A stretch of DNA of 13,793 bases from Gammaproteobacteria bacterium. GTDB taxonomy: Bacteria; Pseudomonadota; Gammaproteobacteria; GCA-001735895. Location of the stretch: assembly GCA_029288195.1 (NCBI GenBank), contig JARFPR010000088.1, forward strand, positions 1 through 13,793, in the 5' to 3' direction. The notes under the pieces were generated by a model. The model made no database searches and was not told where the DNA came from. It was given only the letters and a program-made list of their open reading frames with translations. Positions within the stretch are counted from its first letter, which is position 1, and each line of letters begins with the position of its first letter. The translations under genes were made by a program, and so were the position numbers. Shown one piece after another: positions 1 to 7,949 of the stretch.

Positions 1-13
1 AACGATACCGACC

Positions 14-1093
14 ATGAAACGCCTCCAGACCGGCTTTATTGCACTTGCGAGAATTCCGCTCATGATTGTTGGGCTGTTACCGGTTCTGGCTATTGCCCAG
101 GCGGCGCCGGTTGAAGTTGCCCTGGTGGAACGCAGTGACATAGTCGAAACCCTCAGTTTAACGGGCTCCCTGAGTTCTCCGAATTCGGCGCGTTTATCCC
201 CTGACGTTGAGGGGCGATTGGTAAGCCTCAAGGTTGATGCCGGGCAGCGCGTCAACGTCGGCGACACCTTGTTTAAACTCGATGACGAGCTGGCGCGACT
301 TGAGCTGGCTCAGGCGATTGCGGCCGAGCACGAAGCTGAGGCCGATCTCGCAGATACCAGGCGTCGAGTTACCGAAGTGGCCGAGCTGGTCGCGGAGGGA
401 AGCTTTCCTGAGAGCGAGGCACGCAGTCTGACTGCGCTGGTCGAACGCAACCAGGCGATACTCGAACGCCGACGCGCCGAGCGCGCTTACGCGGCTGCAA
501 GGCTTGAACATCACAGTCTGAAGGCTCCCTTCAGTGGCGTGGTTGCAGAGCGCAACGCGGACCTGGGCGAGCGCGTGGACACTGGCTCAAACGTGTTGTT
601 GCTGGTCGCCACCGATCGTCTGCAGCTGGACTTGCGCATACCGCAAAAGTATTTCCAACGAATCAGGCCGGGCACACCCGTGTCGATGAGGCTGGACGCC
701 TTGCCGCAACAGACCATAACGGCAAACGTCGCGCAAATCGTTCCGGTAAGCGATCCGGATGCGCGCACCTTCCGTGCGCGCGCCGAGGTCGATAACGCTG
801 CGGGGCAACTGACACCTGGCATGTCGGTCAGGGCGGTAGTTCGAATTGGCACCAATCGCAAGGCTGAAGTAGTGCCCCGCGATGCACTGATTCGCTATCC
901 GGACGGGCGCACCATCGTCTGGGTGGTCGAGGTTGATGGTGACAGCTATGTTGTCAAGGAGCGCCGCGTAAAAACAGGTTTGAGTTTCGATGACAAACTC
1001 GAGATCATCGAAGGCCTGGTTGAGGGCGAACGTGTCGTGATACGTGGTAATGAAGCGCTGCAGCAGGACCAGCAGGTCCGCGTCAGCGGGTAA
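14..1093 (+). CDS. RND efflux periplasmic adaptor subunit (HlyD/MFP family)
   Basis: Membrane-fusion adaptor that would link the RND permease encoded next to it with an outer-membrane channel. The 359-residue length is normal for the family. Residues 1-30 form a signal peptide (basic start, hydrophobic core, AQA before the likely cleavage at A31). Residues about 62-92 and 170-200 are the two halves of the lipoyl/biotinyl-like domain (SPDVEGRLVSLKVDAGQRV and LKAPFSGVVAERNADLGERV). They flank a charged alpha-helical hairpin (about 93-168), followed by a beta-barrel domain with the typical LTPGMSVRAVVRIG stretch and a membrane-proximal domain ending near VEGERVVIRG. There is no lipobox, so it is probably soluble or weakly anchored rather than a lipoprotein. 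It is 11 bases upstream of the permease, consistent with one operon. Only 13 bases precede the start, so the promoter and any upstream regulator or tolC-like gene are not visible. The start is supported by the signal peptide. The substrate cannot be inferred. Confidence 0.93.
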   Translation: MKRLQTGFIALARIPLMIVGLLPVLAIAQAAPVEVALVERSDIVETLSLTGSLSSPNSARLSPDVEGRLVSLKVDAGQRVNVGDTLFKLDDELARLELAQAIAAEHEAEADLADTRRRVTEVAELVAEGSFPESEARSLTALVERNQAILERRRAERAYAAARLEHHSLKAPFSGVVAERNADLGERVDTGSNVLLLVATDRLQLDLRIPQKYFQRIRPGTPVSMRLDALPQQTITANVAQIVPVSDPDARTFRARAEVDNAAGQLTPGMSVRAVVRIGTNRKAEVVPRDALIRYPDGRTIVWVVEVDGDSYVVKERRVKTGLSFDDKLEIIEGLVEGERVVIRGNEALQQDQQVRVSG

Positions 1094-1104
1094 TCGGCAT
1101 CACC

Positions 1105-4100
1105 ATGTTTGAGAAACTGATCAATCGCGGCACGCTGATGACGGTTATCGTCGGTGTGGTCGTGGTTCTGGGCGTGGTGGCAACCTTCAAGGTCCCGGTA
1201 CAGATGATTCCGGACCTGGATGTGCGCACGGTACAGGTGCGCACATCCTGGCCGGGTGCAACACCCCAGGATATCGAGAAAGAGATCCTGATAGAGCAGG
1301 AGGAATATCTGCGCAGTATCCCCAGCTTGCAGCGCATCGAGGCCTCGGCCTCGTCGGGCCGGGCCCGCGTTGAGCTTGAATTCCCGCAGGGTGTCGATAT
1401 CAATGAAACCCTGATCCGGGTAAACAATGCCCTGTCGCAGGTACCTTCCTACCCGAACAACGTCAACCAGCCGCGCATCTTTGCCGAATCTTTTTCCAGC
1501 AATTCCTTCATGTATTTTCGGGTCGCGCCGCTTGATGGTAATCCGCGCGGCCTGGATATGGATATGATGCGCGATTTCGTCTCTGACAATGTCCGCACCC
1601 GGATGGAAACCGTACCGGGCGTTTCCAGCGTCGAGGTCTGGGGTGGCGCCGATCGACAGGTACAAATCCTGGTGGACCCGGCGGCACTAGCCGAGCGGGG
1701 ATTGACGGTAGCCGAAGTGCGCGCGGCGCTGCGCGCGCGTAATCGCGACGTTACCGGGGGCCAGCTCGAAGCCGGTAAACGGCGCTACCTGCTGCGCACC
1801 ATCGGTCGTTTTAACGATCTGGAATCGCTTGATCAACTGATACTGGCGCGCCAGGGCGACCAGCTAACCCGGTTGGGCGACGTCGCCGAGGTCCGCCTGG
1901 ATCATTTCGAGATTGCCCGCGAGGCTTTCGTCAACGGCAAACCCGTTTTATTCCTTGCGGTTAATCGGGAGCTGGGATCCAACGTCATCGATATTAAGGA
2001 CGGGATGTTCGAGGAAGTGGAGCGGATTAATGAAGAACTCCTGTTCCGGTCAGGCATGGAACTGAGACTCAATGCGACCGACACGGTTTACGTGGAGCAA
2101 TCCATCGCAACCGTCTGGCGTAACCTGGCGCTCGGCGCGGTGCTGGCGACCCTGGTCATGTACCTGTTCCTGAGATCGGCGCGGATGACGCTGGTGGGTG
2201 TGATGGGCATTCCCATCTGTACCATCGCGGCTTTCATCGGGCTGTTGCTGGCGGGCCGCACTATCAACGTGATTTCGCTTGCCGGCGTTGCCTTTTCGAT
2301 CGGCATGACGCTCGACAACACTATCGTCGTGCTTGAAAGCATCGAGTGGGAGCGCCGCAAGGGTCTGAAGCGATTGCAGGCCGCTGTGACCGGGGTGCGG
2401 CGGGTTTGGCCCGCGGTACTGGCATCGACGCTGACCACGGTGCTAGTCTTCATCCCGATTATTTTTATCGACGAAGAAGCCGGCCAACTCTACGGTGACA
2501 TCGCGATCGGCGTTTCCGCCACGATCCTGGTATCGATGCTGGTGGCGATCACGGTGGTGCCGACCGCGGCGGCAAATTTCGCGCTTCGGGACGAGCCGCG
2601 CGGCTCCGTGTCGAAGGCGAAATCGTCGGCGCCCGGTATGCAAAGGCTTTTATCGGGTATCAACTGGCTGATCGCTACTACCACGCGACGCATGGCGGTA
2701 ATGGGCATTACCGTGGTTCTGAGTGCGGCCATCATCGTTGGCCTGACGCCGCCGGCCGAGTACCTGCCGCCGGGTGAAGAGCCCAAGGTCTTTGCGCGCA
2801 TGAATGCACCCCCCGGCTATAACCTGCCGACCATGCGTGAAATCGGCTACGAGATACAGGAGTATTTTCTGCCATATCTCGACCATGAACCCGAGCAGTT
2901 TGCGAGCGGTGAGACTGCCGTCCCAGCACTTGACTACCTGATCTTATCGATCCGTTCCAGCGGCCTGTTCCTGATTAGCGAACCCAAGGACAAGGGGCAG
3001 GTGGACGCCCTGATGGATGCGCTCGACGCCAAGTACGGCGAATATGCCGGGATGCGCTCGTTCACCACGCGTGGCTCGATCATTTCCAGCAATAACGGTG
3101 GCACGCGCAGTATTAACCTGGATATTTCCGGACCGGAACTCGAGCCCATTTATGCTGCCGCCACCGCGGCCTATAACCGTACCCGGGAGGTCTTTGAAAA
3201 CCCGCGTATCCGCGCCAATCCGGCGACGCTGTCTCTGTCGCAACCATTAATTGAAATCCACCCGAACTGGGAGCGGGCCGCGGAGCTGGGCATGGATACC
3301 AGCGACATCGGTTTTACCGTCGCGGCTCTCACCGATGGCGCTTTCGTCGATGAGTTTTTCCTGGCCGACGACAAGATCGATATGTATCTCTATAGCCAGG
3401 CGGGTCCGGACTCCTCGCCGCAGGGCCTCACGGACCTGCCGGTGTATACCCGCGGCGGGGGTGTGGTGCCCCTGTCGAGTATCGCCAGCGTGGTTGAAAC
3501 AGTCGACACCAGTACGGTGCGGCGTGTGGATGGTGCACGCACCGTAACCCTGAGTATCATTCCGCCGCAAACCATAGCGCTCGAGACCGGGGTCGAGATT
3601 GTGCGTGAAGACGTGCTCGGTTACCTGAGAGGCAGTGGCTCCATACCTGCCAGCGTCAGCGTCGATATATCCGGGGCGAGTGATCAACTCGAGGCTACCC
3701 AGCGATCACTCACTGGCAACTACCTGGTCGCACTGATCCTGGTTTACCTGGTGATGGTAGCCATCTTCACGCACTGGGGTTTTCCGCTGTTGATCATGAC
3801 GACGATACCGCTCGGGGTTGCCGGAGGTATTGCCGGACTCGCGTTGATGAACGCCATCGGCGGTTCACTCCCCCTGCTCGGATTGAGTGCCGTGCACCAA
3901 CCCTTCGACATGATTTCGATGCTGGGCTTCCTGATCTTGATGGGAACGGTGGTGAACAATCCGATCCTGATTGTACATCGCGCTGCCGACAACTTCCGCA
4001 GTGGCGGAATGACCGCTGCCGAAGCCGTGCACGAGGCCGTTGAGTCCCGCTTACGTCCGATAGCGATGTCGGCGATCACGACCATCTTCGGTCTGGCGCC

Positions 4101-4329
4101 GCTGGTCTTCATTCCGGGTGAGGGTACCGAGCTCTACCGCGGCGTCGGCGCCATTGTATTATTTGGACTCGCGGGTGCCGCGATGGTCACGCTGACCTTC
4201 CTGCCGGCTGCCACCGTGACGGTACTTTCCTGGACGCAGCGTAAGCAGAGCAGCTCTGGAAAAGGCGATCCCGCGGCGGGTGTGCCCGGCGGGGGCCTGC
4301 AGCACGGGCCTGCAAAACCGAGGCCATAG
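1105..4329 (+). CDS. RND efflux transporter, inner-membrane permease (HAE1/AcrB-like)
   Basis: Proton-driven trimeric efflux pump of the inner membrane, 1074 residues, close to the usual HAE1 length. An N-terminal membrane helix (about 12-30) is followed by the porter motif VQVRTSWPGATPQDIEKE and the first periplasmic half. A block of membrane helices (about 340-500) includes TM4, GMTLDNTIVVLES. A second periplasmic half and a second helix block (about 870-1045) include TM10 (MGTVVNNPILIV) and the RLRPIAMSAITT motif. Against AcrB, the first TM4 aspartate is kept (D404), but the second is Asn (N405) and the TM10 lysine is Asn (N951). The TM11 Arg of RLRP is kept. From family knowledge, such DN/NN variants occur in other RND subgroups, so this need not mean loss of function. 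The last about 25 residues are a Gly/Pro/Lys-rich tail without predicted fold. It forms an operon with the adaptor and is convergent with the tld genes, only 38 bases away. Substrate unknown. Confidence 0.95.
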   Translation: MFEKLINRGTLMTVIVGVVVVLGVVATFKVPVQMIPDLDVRTVQVRTSWPGATPQDIEKEILIEQEEYLRSIPSLQRIEASASSGRARVELEFPQGVDINETLIRVNNALSQVPSYPNNVNQPRIFAESFSSNSFMYFRVAPLDGNPRGLDMDMMRDFVSDNVRTRMETVPGVSSVEVWGGADRQVQILVDPAALAERGLTVAEVRAALRARNRDVTGGQLEAGKRRYLLRTIGRFNDLESLDQLILARQGDQLTRLGDVAEVRLDHFEIAREAFVNGKPVLFLAVNRELGSNVIDIKDGMFEEVERINEELLFRSGMELRLNATDTVYVEQSIATVWRNLALGAVLATLVMYLFLRSARMTLVGVMGIPICTIAAFIGLLLAGRTINVISLAGVAFSIGMTLDNTIVVLESIEWERRKGLKRLQAAVTGVRRVWPAVLASTLTTVLVFIPIIFIDEEAGQLYGDIAIGVSATILVSMLVAITVVPTAAANFALRDEPRGSVSKAKSSAPGMQRLLSGINWLIATTTRRMAVMGITVVLSAAIIVGLTPPAEYLPPGEEPKVFARMNAPPGYNLPTMREIGYEIQEYFLPYLDHEPEQFASGETAVPALDYLILSIRSSGLFLISEPKDKGQVDALMDALDAKYGEYAGMRSFTTRGSIISSNNGGTRSINLDISGPELEPIYAAATAAYNRTREVFENPRIRANPATLSLSQPLIEIHPNWERAAELGMDTSDIGFTVAALTDGAFVDEFFLADDKIDMYLYSQAGPDSSPQGLTDLPVYTRGGGVVPLSSIASVVETVDTSTVRRVDGARTVTLSIIPPQTIALETGVEIVREDVLGYLRGSGSIPASVSVDISGASDQLEATQRSLTGNYLVALILVYLVMVAIFTHWGFPLLIMTTIPLGVAGGIAGLALMNAIGGSLPLLGLSAVHQPFDMISMLGFLILMGTVVNNPILIVHRAADNFRSGGMTAAEAVHEAVESRLRPIAMSAITTIFGLAPLVFIPGEGTELYRGVGAIVLFGLAGAAMVTLTFLPAATVTVLSWTQRKQSSSGKGDPAAGVPGGGLQHGPAKPRP

Positions 4330-4367
4330 GACGAATTTTATAGTCAGAATACGGGAGATTTTTGTCG

Positions 4368-5654
4368 TCAGCTAGACAGCGACGAGAAGTGGAATTCCTC
4401 AACCTTCAACGCTGGCATCGCCATTGCCATAAATTCGCCGGTAGCCACCGGTTTACCGCTGGCAACAACATTATCCAGCACTCTGAGTACCGATTCGTTC
4501 CAGCGCATATCTACCACCGGGTAAGTGACTTCGCCATTCTCGATGCGATAGGTGCCGTCGCGGGTCATGCCGGTGAAGCCCAGGGTTCTGGCATCGGTCG
4601 AGCGGATATACCAGAAACGCGTGACCAGGATGCCGTCCTCGGTGCTGCGAATGAGTTCCTCCAGCGAAGTGCCGTCTCCGGACAGTACCAGGTTGTTGGG
4701 AGCGGGTTTAACCGCTAGCCCGTTTTTGTTGGCCCAGTAGCGGTTGGTGAATAGCTGTTGCAATTTGCCCTCATCGAGCCAGACCGATTTAGCGAGTGCC
4801 TGGCCGTCGCTGGAAAATGCTACGGTCGGGAACGTCGCTTCGGCCGGGTCCGAGTAAAACGAAAGTCGGCCGAGCGTCGCGTCGAAATCGGAAAAGGGCG
4901 AGCGACCCTCGTCCCTGGCACGTTGATCAAAACCGTACCAGAAAGCCATCGCCATCAAGTCGCCCACGGCCTGCGGTTCCAGGATCACCGTAACTGGTCT
5001 GGGTTCAAACACCGTGGGATCCTGGGCCCCGGCACATTTGTCGATAGCACGACCGGTGGCCGCCATGACATCGCCTTGAGCAATGGATACGCCCTGGTGC
5101 TCGGCCCAGCCGCTGCCGTCAGTGCCGGTGGCGGTGACATGGTAGTCGCTGCGATGATAACGCTCGTGGGCAAATCCCCCCGCGCTATCGCCGTAAGCGG
5201 TAAACATTTTTGCATGCGCGAGCAGGCCTGCCAGGTCAATGCCCGCTGCCGCACCCGCACTGCAGGCCTGCGCTGCCCAGGCACCGACGGTTTCGATTTC
5301 GATGGTGTCGGATTCGGCATTAAAGGCATATTCCAGACTTGGTAGAACGTCACCCAGTGCCGGCATGACTTCCTCGTCATCGGGCATATGCCGACAGGTG
5401 GCAAACACCTGTTCGACACTGCGTTTGATCAATTCCTGGTCATCCAGGGCATTGATGCTGATCGAGGTTTTCTTCTGTTCGAGACGGGCGCTCAAGGTTA
5501 ACGTCGCCTGCTGCTTTAGTACGTTTTGTGATATCGCGCAATCGTTAAACCGTGTGCCCAGGCGTTCCACGCCGTTAAGCAGCACCTGCAGTTCGCCTTC
5601 ATGGGGAATTTCGAGAATAGCTGCGATCAAATCCTGGGATTGCTGGCGGTTCAT
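4368..5654 (-). CDS. TldE/PmbA-type subunit of a TldD/TldE metalloprotease
   Basis: A 428-residue protein of the PmbA/TldE family, cytosolic, with no signal peptide. It lacks the HExxxH zinc motif, as expected for the non-catalytic half of the TldD/TldE heterodimer, which in E. coli degrades unfolded peptides and removes the leader of microcin B17. Family-like stretches include SGDGTSLEELIRSTEDGILVTRFWYIR, which falls near residues 330-355, and the C-terminal TRDGTYRIENGEVTYPVVDMRWNE. Its ATG overlaps the stop of the upstream TldD-type gene in an ATGA junction, implying translational coupling and equal amounts of both subunits. A G-rich stretch before the start may act as ribosome binding site. 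No bacteriocin precursor or RiPP maturation gene is visible nearby, so the substrate is unknown. It is convergent with the efflux operon, and I see no clear terminator between them. Confidence 0.9.
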   Translation of the reverse strand: MNRQQSQDLIAAILEIPHEGELQVLLNGVERLGTRFNDCAISQNVLKQQATLTLSARLEQKKTSISINALDDQELIKRSVEQVFATCRHMPDDEEVMPALGDVLPSLEYAFNAESDTIEIETVGAWAAQACSAGAAAGIDLAGLLAHAKMFTAYGDSAGGFAHERYHRSDYHVTATGTDGSGWAEHQGVSIAQGDVMAATGRAIDKCAGAQDPTVFEPRPVTVILEPQAVGDLMAMAFWYGFDQRARDEGRSPFSDFDATLGRLSFYSDPAEATFPTVAFSSDGQALAKSVWLDEGKLQQLFTNRYWANKNGLAVKPAPNNLVLSGDGTSLEELIRSTEDGILVTRFWYIRSTDARTLGFTGMTRDGTYRIENGEVTYPVVDMRWNESVLRVLDNVVASGKPVATGEFMAMAMPALKVEEFHFSSLSS

Positions 5655-7099
5655 GAATCACGCCCCCGGCAGATACGGATTTTTCTGAAGCGGGTAGGCG
5701 CCGCGCCGTGCGTCATTTGTGCGATCTGCATCGGGTCGCCCTTGCCGCAGTTTGTAACGCCATGTGGCTGCCAGTAATTTTCATCGCAAGTCGCATCACA
5801 GGCATTCCAGAAGGTCGGGGTGCGACTCTGGTAGAGAGCAGCCTTCAGCATGCCGGCTTTTTTACCGTTTTTGATTTCCCACACCGCGTTGCCTCCAAAC
5901 TGGAAGTTGAGACGCCACTGGTCGATCGAAAAACTGTCCATGCCCTCGAAATAGAGCCCGTGCTTGACATCGGCCATCAATTCCTCCGGGGACAGCGGCG
6001 TTTTGCCCGGCATCAGGAACAGGTTGGGGATGCGCACGATGGGTATGCTCGACCAGTGGTCGGCGCGACAGGAGCCGCGGCTGCGTTCTTCCCCGATGTA
6101 ATGTGCGAATTCACGGCCACTGCTGTAGGTTTGAAAAATGCCGTCCCTGACGATTTCCCAGCGCTGGCCGGGCACTCCGTCATCATCGAAACCCTGGGTG
6201 GCGAGGCCGTTTTCCAGCGTGTTGTCGGCCATCAAAGTAACCTGGTCGCTGCCGTATCGAAAATCACCCTGTTTATCACGGGTCACAAACGATGAACCCG
6301 CCATCGATACCTCGTAACCCATGACGCGGTCGAGCTCGGTCGCATGTCCGACCGATTCGTGAATCGTCAGCGACAGGTTTTCCGAGTCGGTGATGATATC
6401 GAAATCACCCTCGGGGGAGAGCCTGGCCGAGAGTTTCTCTTCGGCCTCGGCGGCGACACGCTCGGCCTGGTCGAGGAATTCCTGCTTGCGATAACATTCG
6501 AAACCCTGGTTGCTCGCCGGCGCCTTCCAGTCGCGCTCCTGGAAATCGTCATTGCCAACCGCAATTGCCCAGATCGCCGACTCGGACGAGGTGACGTCGC
6601 TGTGCAGTTCGGAACCCTCGGTATTCACATACCAGCGCTGTACCCGCTTGAACGACAGGAAGCCCTGGGCGCGTTTGATGGACTTATTCTTCAGCATGAC
6701 CTCGTTGGCAGCTATCAGCAGATCGGCCTTGTCTTCCAGTGCGACAGCAAACGGGTCTTGCCTGCAGGTCGATTTAAAGTCGAGCGTGAGTGCGGGCTCC
6801 GGCGCCCATTTCACCCCGTCCTCGCGCAAGGCCATTGCCGAGGCCCGCGCAATGCGCATTGCCCGGGCGACGACTTTCTCGATCTCGTCGGCGGTATAGG
6901 TCGGAGACGAGGCAAATCCCCAGGCGCCCTGGTAAAGCACGCGCACGCCAAAGCCGCGGTCGTCGCCGTCGCTGCAGCTGGACAGGGCATGGTCGCGCGA
7001 TACGACCCGCTGCTTGCGAATCGACAGGTAACGTGCGTCGGCAAACTGGCAGCCCGCCCTGGTGGCGCTATTGCAGGCAAGTTTCAGCAGGTCAAACAT
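5651..7099 (-). CDS. TldD-type zinc metalloprotease subunit
   Basis: Catalytic-type member of the TldD/PmbA family, 482 residues (E. coli TldD is of similar size). It carries the HExxxH motif as HESVGHATELD with H247, E248 and H252. Near the end the stretch TNCGKGDPMQ supplies C451, matching the cysteine ligand expected in TldD proteins. All three expected zinc ligands are therefore present. The N-terminal half has the family motif GDDRGFGVRVLYQGAWGFAS (around residues 45-64). The sequence after the zinc motif (ELDRVMGYEVSMAGSSF) differs from the E. coli TldD wording, so this is probably a paralogous clade rather than the orthologue; I therefore give no symbol. The protein is cytosolic and followed by its TldE-type partner with a 4-base overlap. 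In E. coli tldD and pmbA are apart, so the joined arrangement is worth noting. A GATGAG element lies just before the ATG as a weak ribosome binding site. Confidence 0.92.
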   Translation of the reverse strand: MFDLLKLACNSATRAGCQFADARYLSIRKQRVVSRDHALSSCSDGDDRGFGVRVLYQGAWGFASSPTYTADEIEKVVARAMRIARASAMALREDGVKWAPEPALTLDFKSTCRQDPFAVALEDKADLLIAANEVMLKNKSIKRAQGFLSFKRVQRWYVNTEGSELHSDVTSSESAIWAIAVGNDDFQERDWKAPASNQGFECYRKQEFLDQAERVAAEAEEKLSARLSPEGDFDIITDSENLSLTIHESVGHATELDRVMGYEVSMAGSSFVTRDKQGDFRYGSDQVTLMADNTLENGLATQGFDDDGVPGQRWEIVRDGIFQTYSSGREFAHYIGEERSRGSCRADHWSSIPIVRIPNLFLMPGKTPLSPEELMADVKHGLYFEGMDSFSIDQWRLNFQFGGNAVWEIKNGKKAGMLKAALYQSRTPTFWNACDATCDENYWQPHGVTNCGKGDPMQIAQMTHGAAPTRFRKIRICRGRDS

Positions 7100-7205
7100 G
7101 GTTGCTCATCGTCCCGGATCGAGATTGAAAGTACAAAGATGTTACGCCGTGATGACTTGTTTTGGATCATCGCGCATTGAAGGCAGTTCGATAGATTCCG
7201 ATTGG

Positions 7206-7568
7206 TTAGTTGAGGATCCTGTAGCCGCGGTTGCGCAGACAGTTCTTGACCACCTGCGATTTTTCGCGCTCGGTGGCGCCTGCACCCTTGACGCCTCCAA
7301 GGACCCCGCCAACCCCGGCCGAGCGTTTCACACTGTCGCTATCGCCAACGATGGCACCTATCACACCGCCAACGATCGCGCCGCTGACCGCGCCGGAGCC
7401 GGCCTTTTGTTCTACCTGTTCTGCAATCTGCTCACATTCTGCCAGGTCGTACTGGTATAGCTCCATGTCGACACTTTCGGGATCGATGATGGGTTTGGAG
7501 CGATTTGTGGCACAACCAGTAGAAAAGGTGATGGCAAGTATGGTGATGCAGTAAAGGATGTTTTTCAT
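7206..7568 (-). CDS. Small glycine-zipper lipoprotein
   Basis: A 120-residue exported protein. The ATG at 7568 is preferred over an in-frame TTG seven codons upstream because the signal peptide then begins cleanly: MKN, a hydrophobic core, and the lipobox STGC with the lipidated Cys at 19. The mature part has an acidic segment (DPESVDMELYQYDLAECEQIA), then a glycine zipper (GSGAVSGAIVGGVIGAIVG, about residues 58-76), a second Gly-rich stretch (AGVGGVLGGVKGAG) and a C-terminal CLRNRGY motif. The two mature-part cysteines could form a disulphide in the periplasm. Glycine-zipper proteins of this kind are envelope lipoproteins of uncertain role, often linked to outer-membrane stress. The gene is 106 bases upstream of the TldD-type gene on the same strand; co-transcription is possible but not shown. 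It is divergent from the HDOD kinase gene. Confidence 0.85.
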   Translation of the reverse strand: MKNILYCITILAITFSTGCATNRSKPIIDPESVDMELYQYDLAECEQIAEQVEQKAGSGAVSGAIVGGVIGAIVGDSDSVKRSAGVGGVLGGVKGAGATEREKSQVVKNCLRNRGYRILN

Positions 7569-7949
7569 GGATATCTCGGGTGCTTTCAATTAGCGGGAAC
7601 AACGGCTTGACGCTAATGCCCCAGGCCTGTGCAAGGATTGGAAATGTCTGGTCTGCATTGGCTCAACGGCCGTTATGACGGGGGATAATAGTCCAAAGCA
7701 TTCTATATTAGTAATCCCCGCCAAAACTGCCAAAAATCGAATTTAATGTGATCTGGTCCATGTTTTTAACATCTGGGTCGTGCTTTCATGGGCGCTGGAT
7801 TGTACCGGTTTAACCGAAAGTCGTGCGAACCCGGTTCGTCAGCAAAATGATTTCCCGGAAATTTAGTTAAAGGTCGATTCAGGAATAAAATATAGTATAT
7901 TATTCGCTTTCCCGAAAATATACTGAACCCGTCAACATAAGAATAAAGA
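7569..7949. promoter_or_regulatory. Divergent intergenic region rich in short palindromes
   Basis: This 381-base gap separates the minus-strand lipoprotein from the plus-strand HDOD kinase and should hold both promoters. I see no credible small gene. It holds several odd-centred palindromes: CGGTT-T-AACCG (7806-7816), CGAACC-C-GGTTCG (7826-7838), ATTTCC-C-GGAAAT (7850-7862) and AATATA-G-TATATT (7889-7901). An inverted pair AGTATATT/AATATACT lies at 7894-7901 and 7917-7924. The AT-rich part near 7889-7902 offers -10-like hexamers (TATAGT, TATATT) for the kinase gene, but no good -35 box sits at the proper distance. A bulged hairpin is possible at 7681-7719 (GGGGAT/ATCCCC). Assigning these to a known regulator is not possible by eye. 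Confidence 0.5.

Noticed and set aside
946..1665. Minus-strand reading frame of 239 residues
   Set aside because: It covers the adaptor end and permease start on the other strand, both of which are clear family members. The antisense product has no recognisable domain.
4290..4367. Terminator between the convergent efflux and tld genes
   Set aside because: TGCAG/CTGCA can form a five-base stem around 4300 but no T-run follows on either strand, so I do not call it.
4758..5345. Plus-strand reading frame of 195 residues
   Set aside because: It lies wholly antisense to the TldE-type gene, which has clear family motifs. The plus-strand product shows no domain.
7620..7680. Sigma-54 promoter in the divergent region
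   Set aside because: GG and GC doublets are present but at spacings of 9 and 13 rather than 10 between them, and the rest of the consensus is missing.
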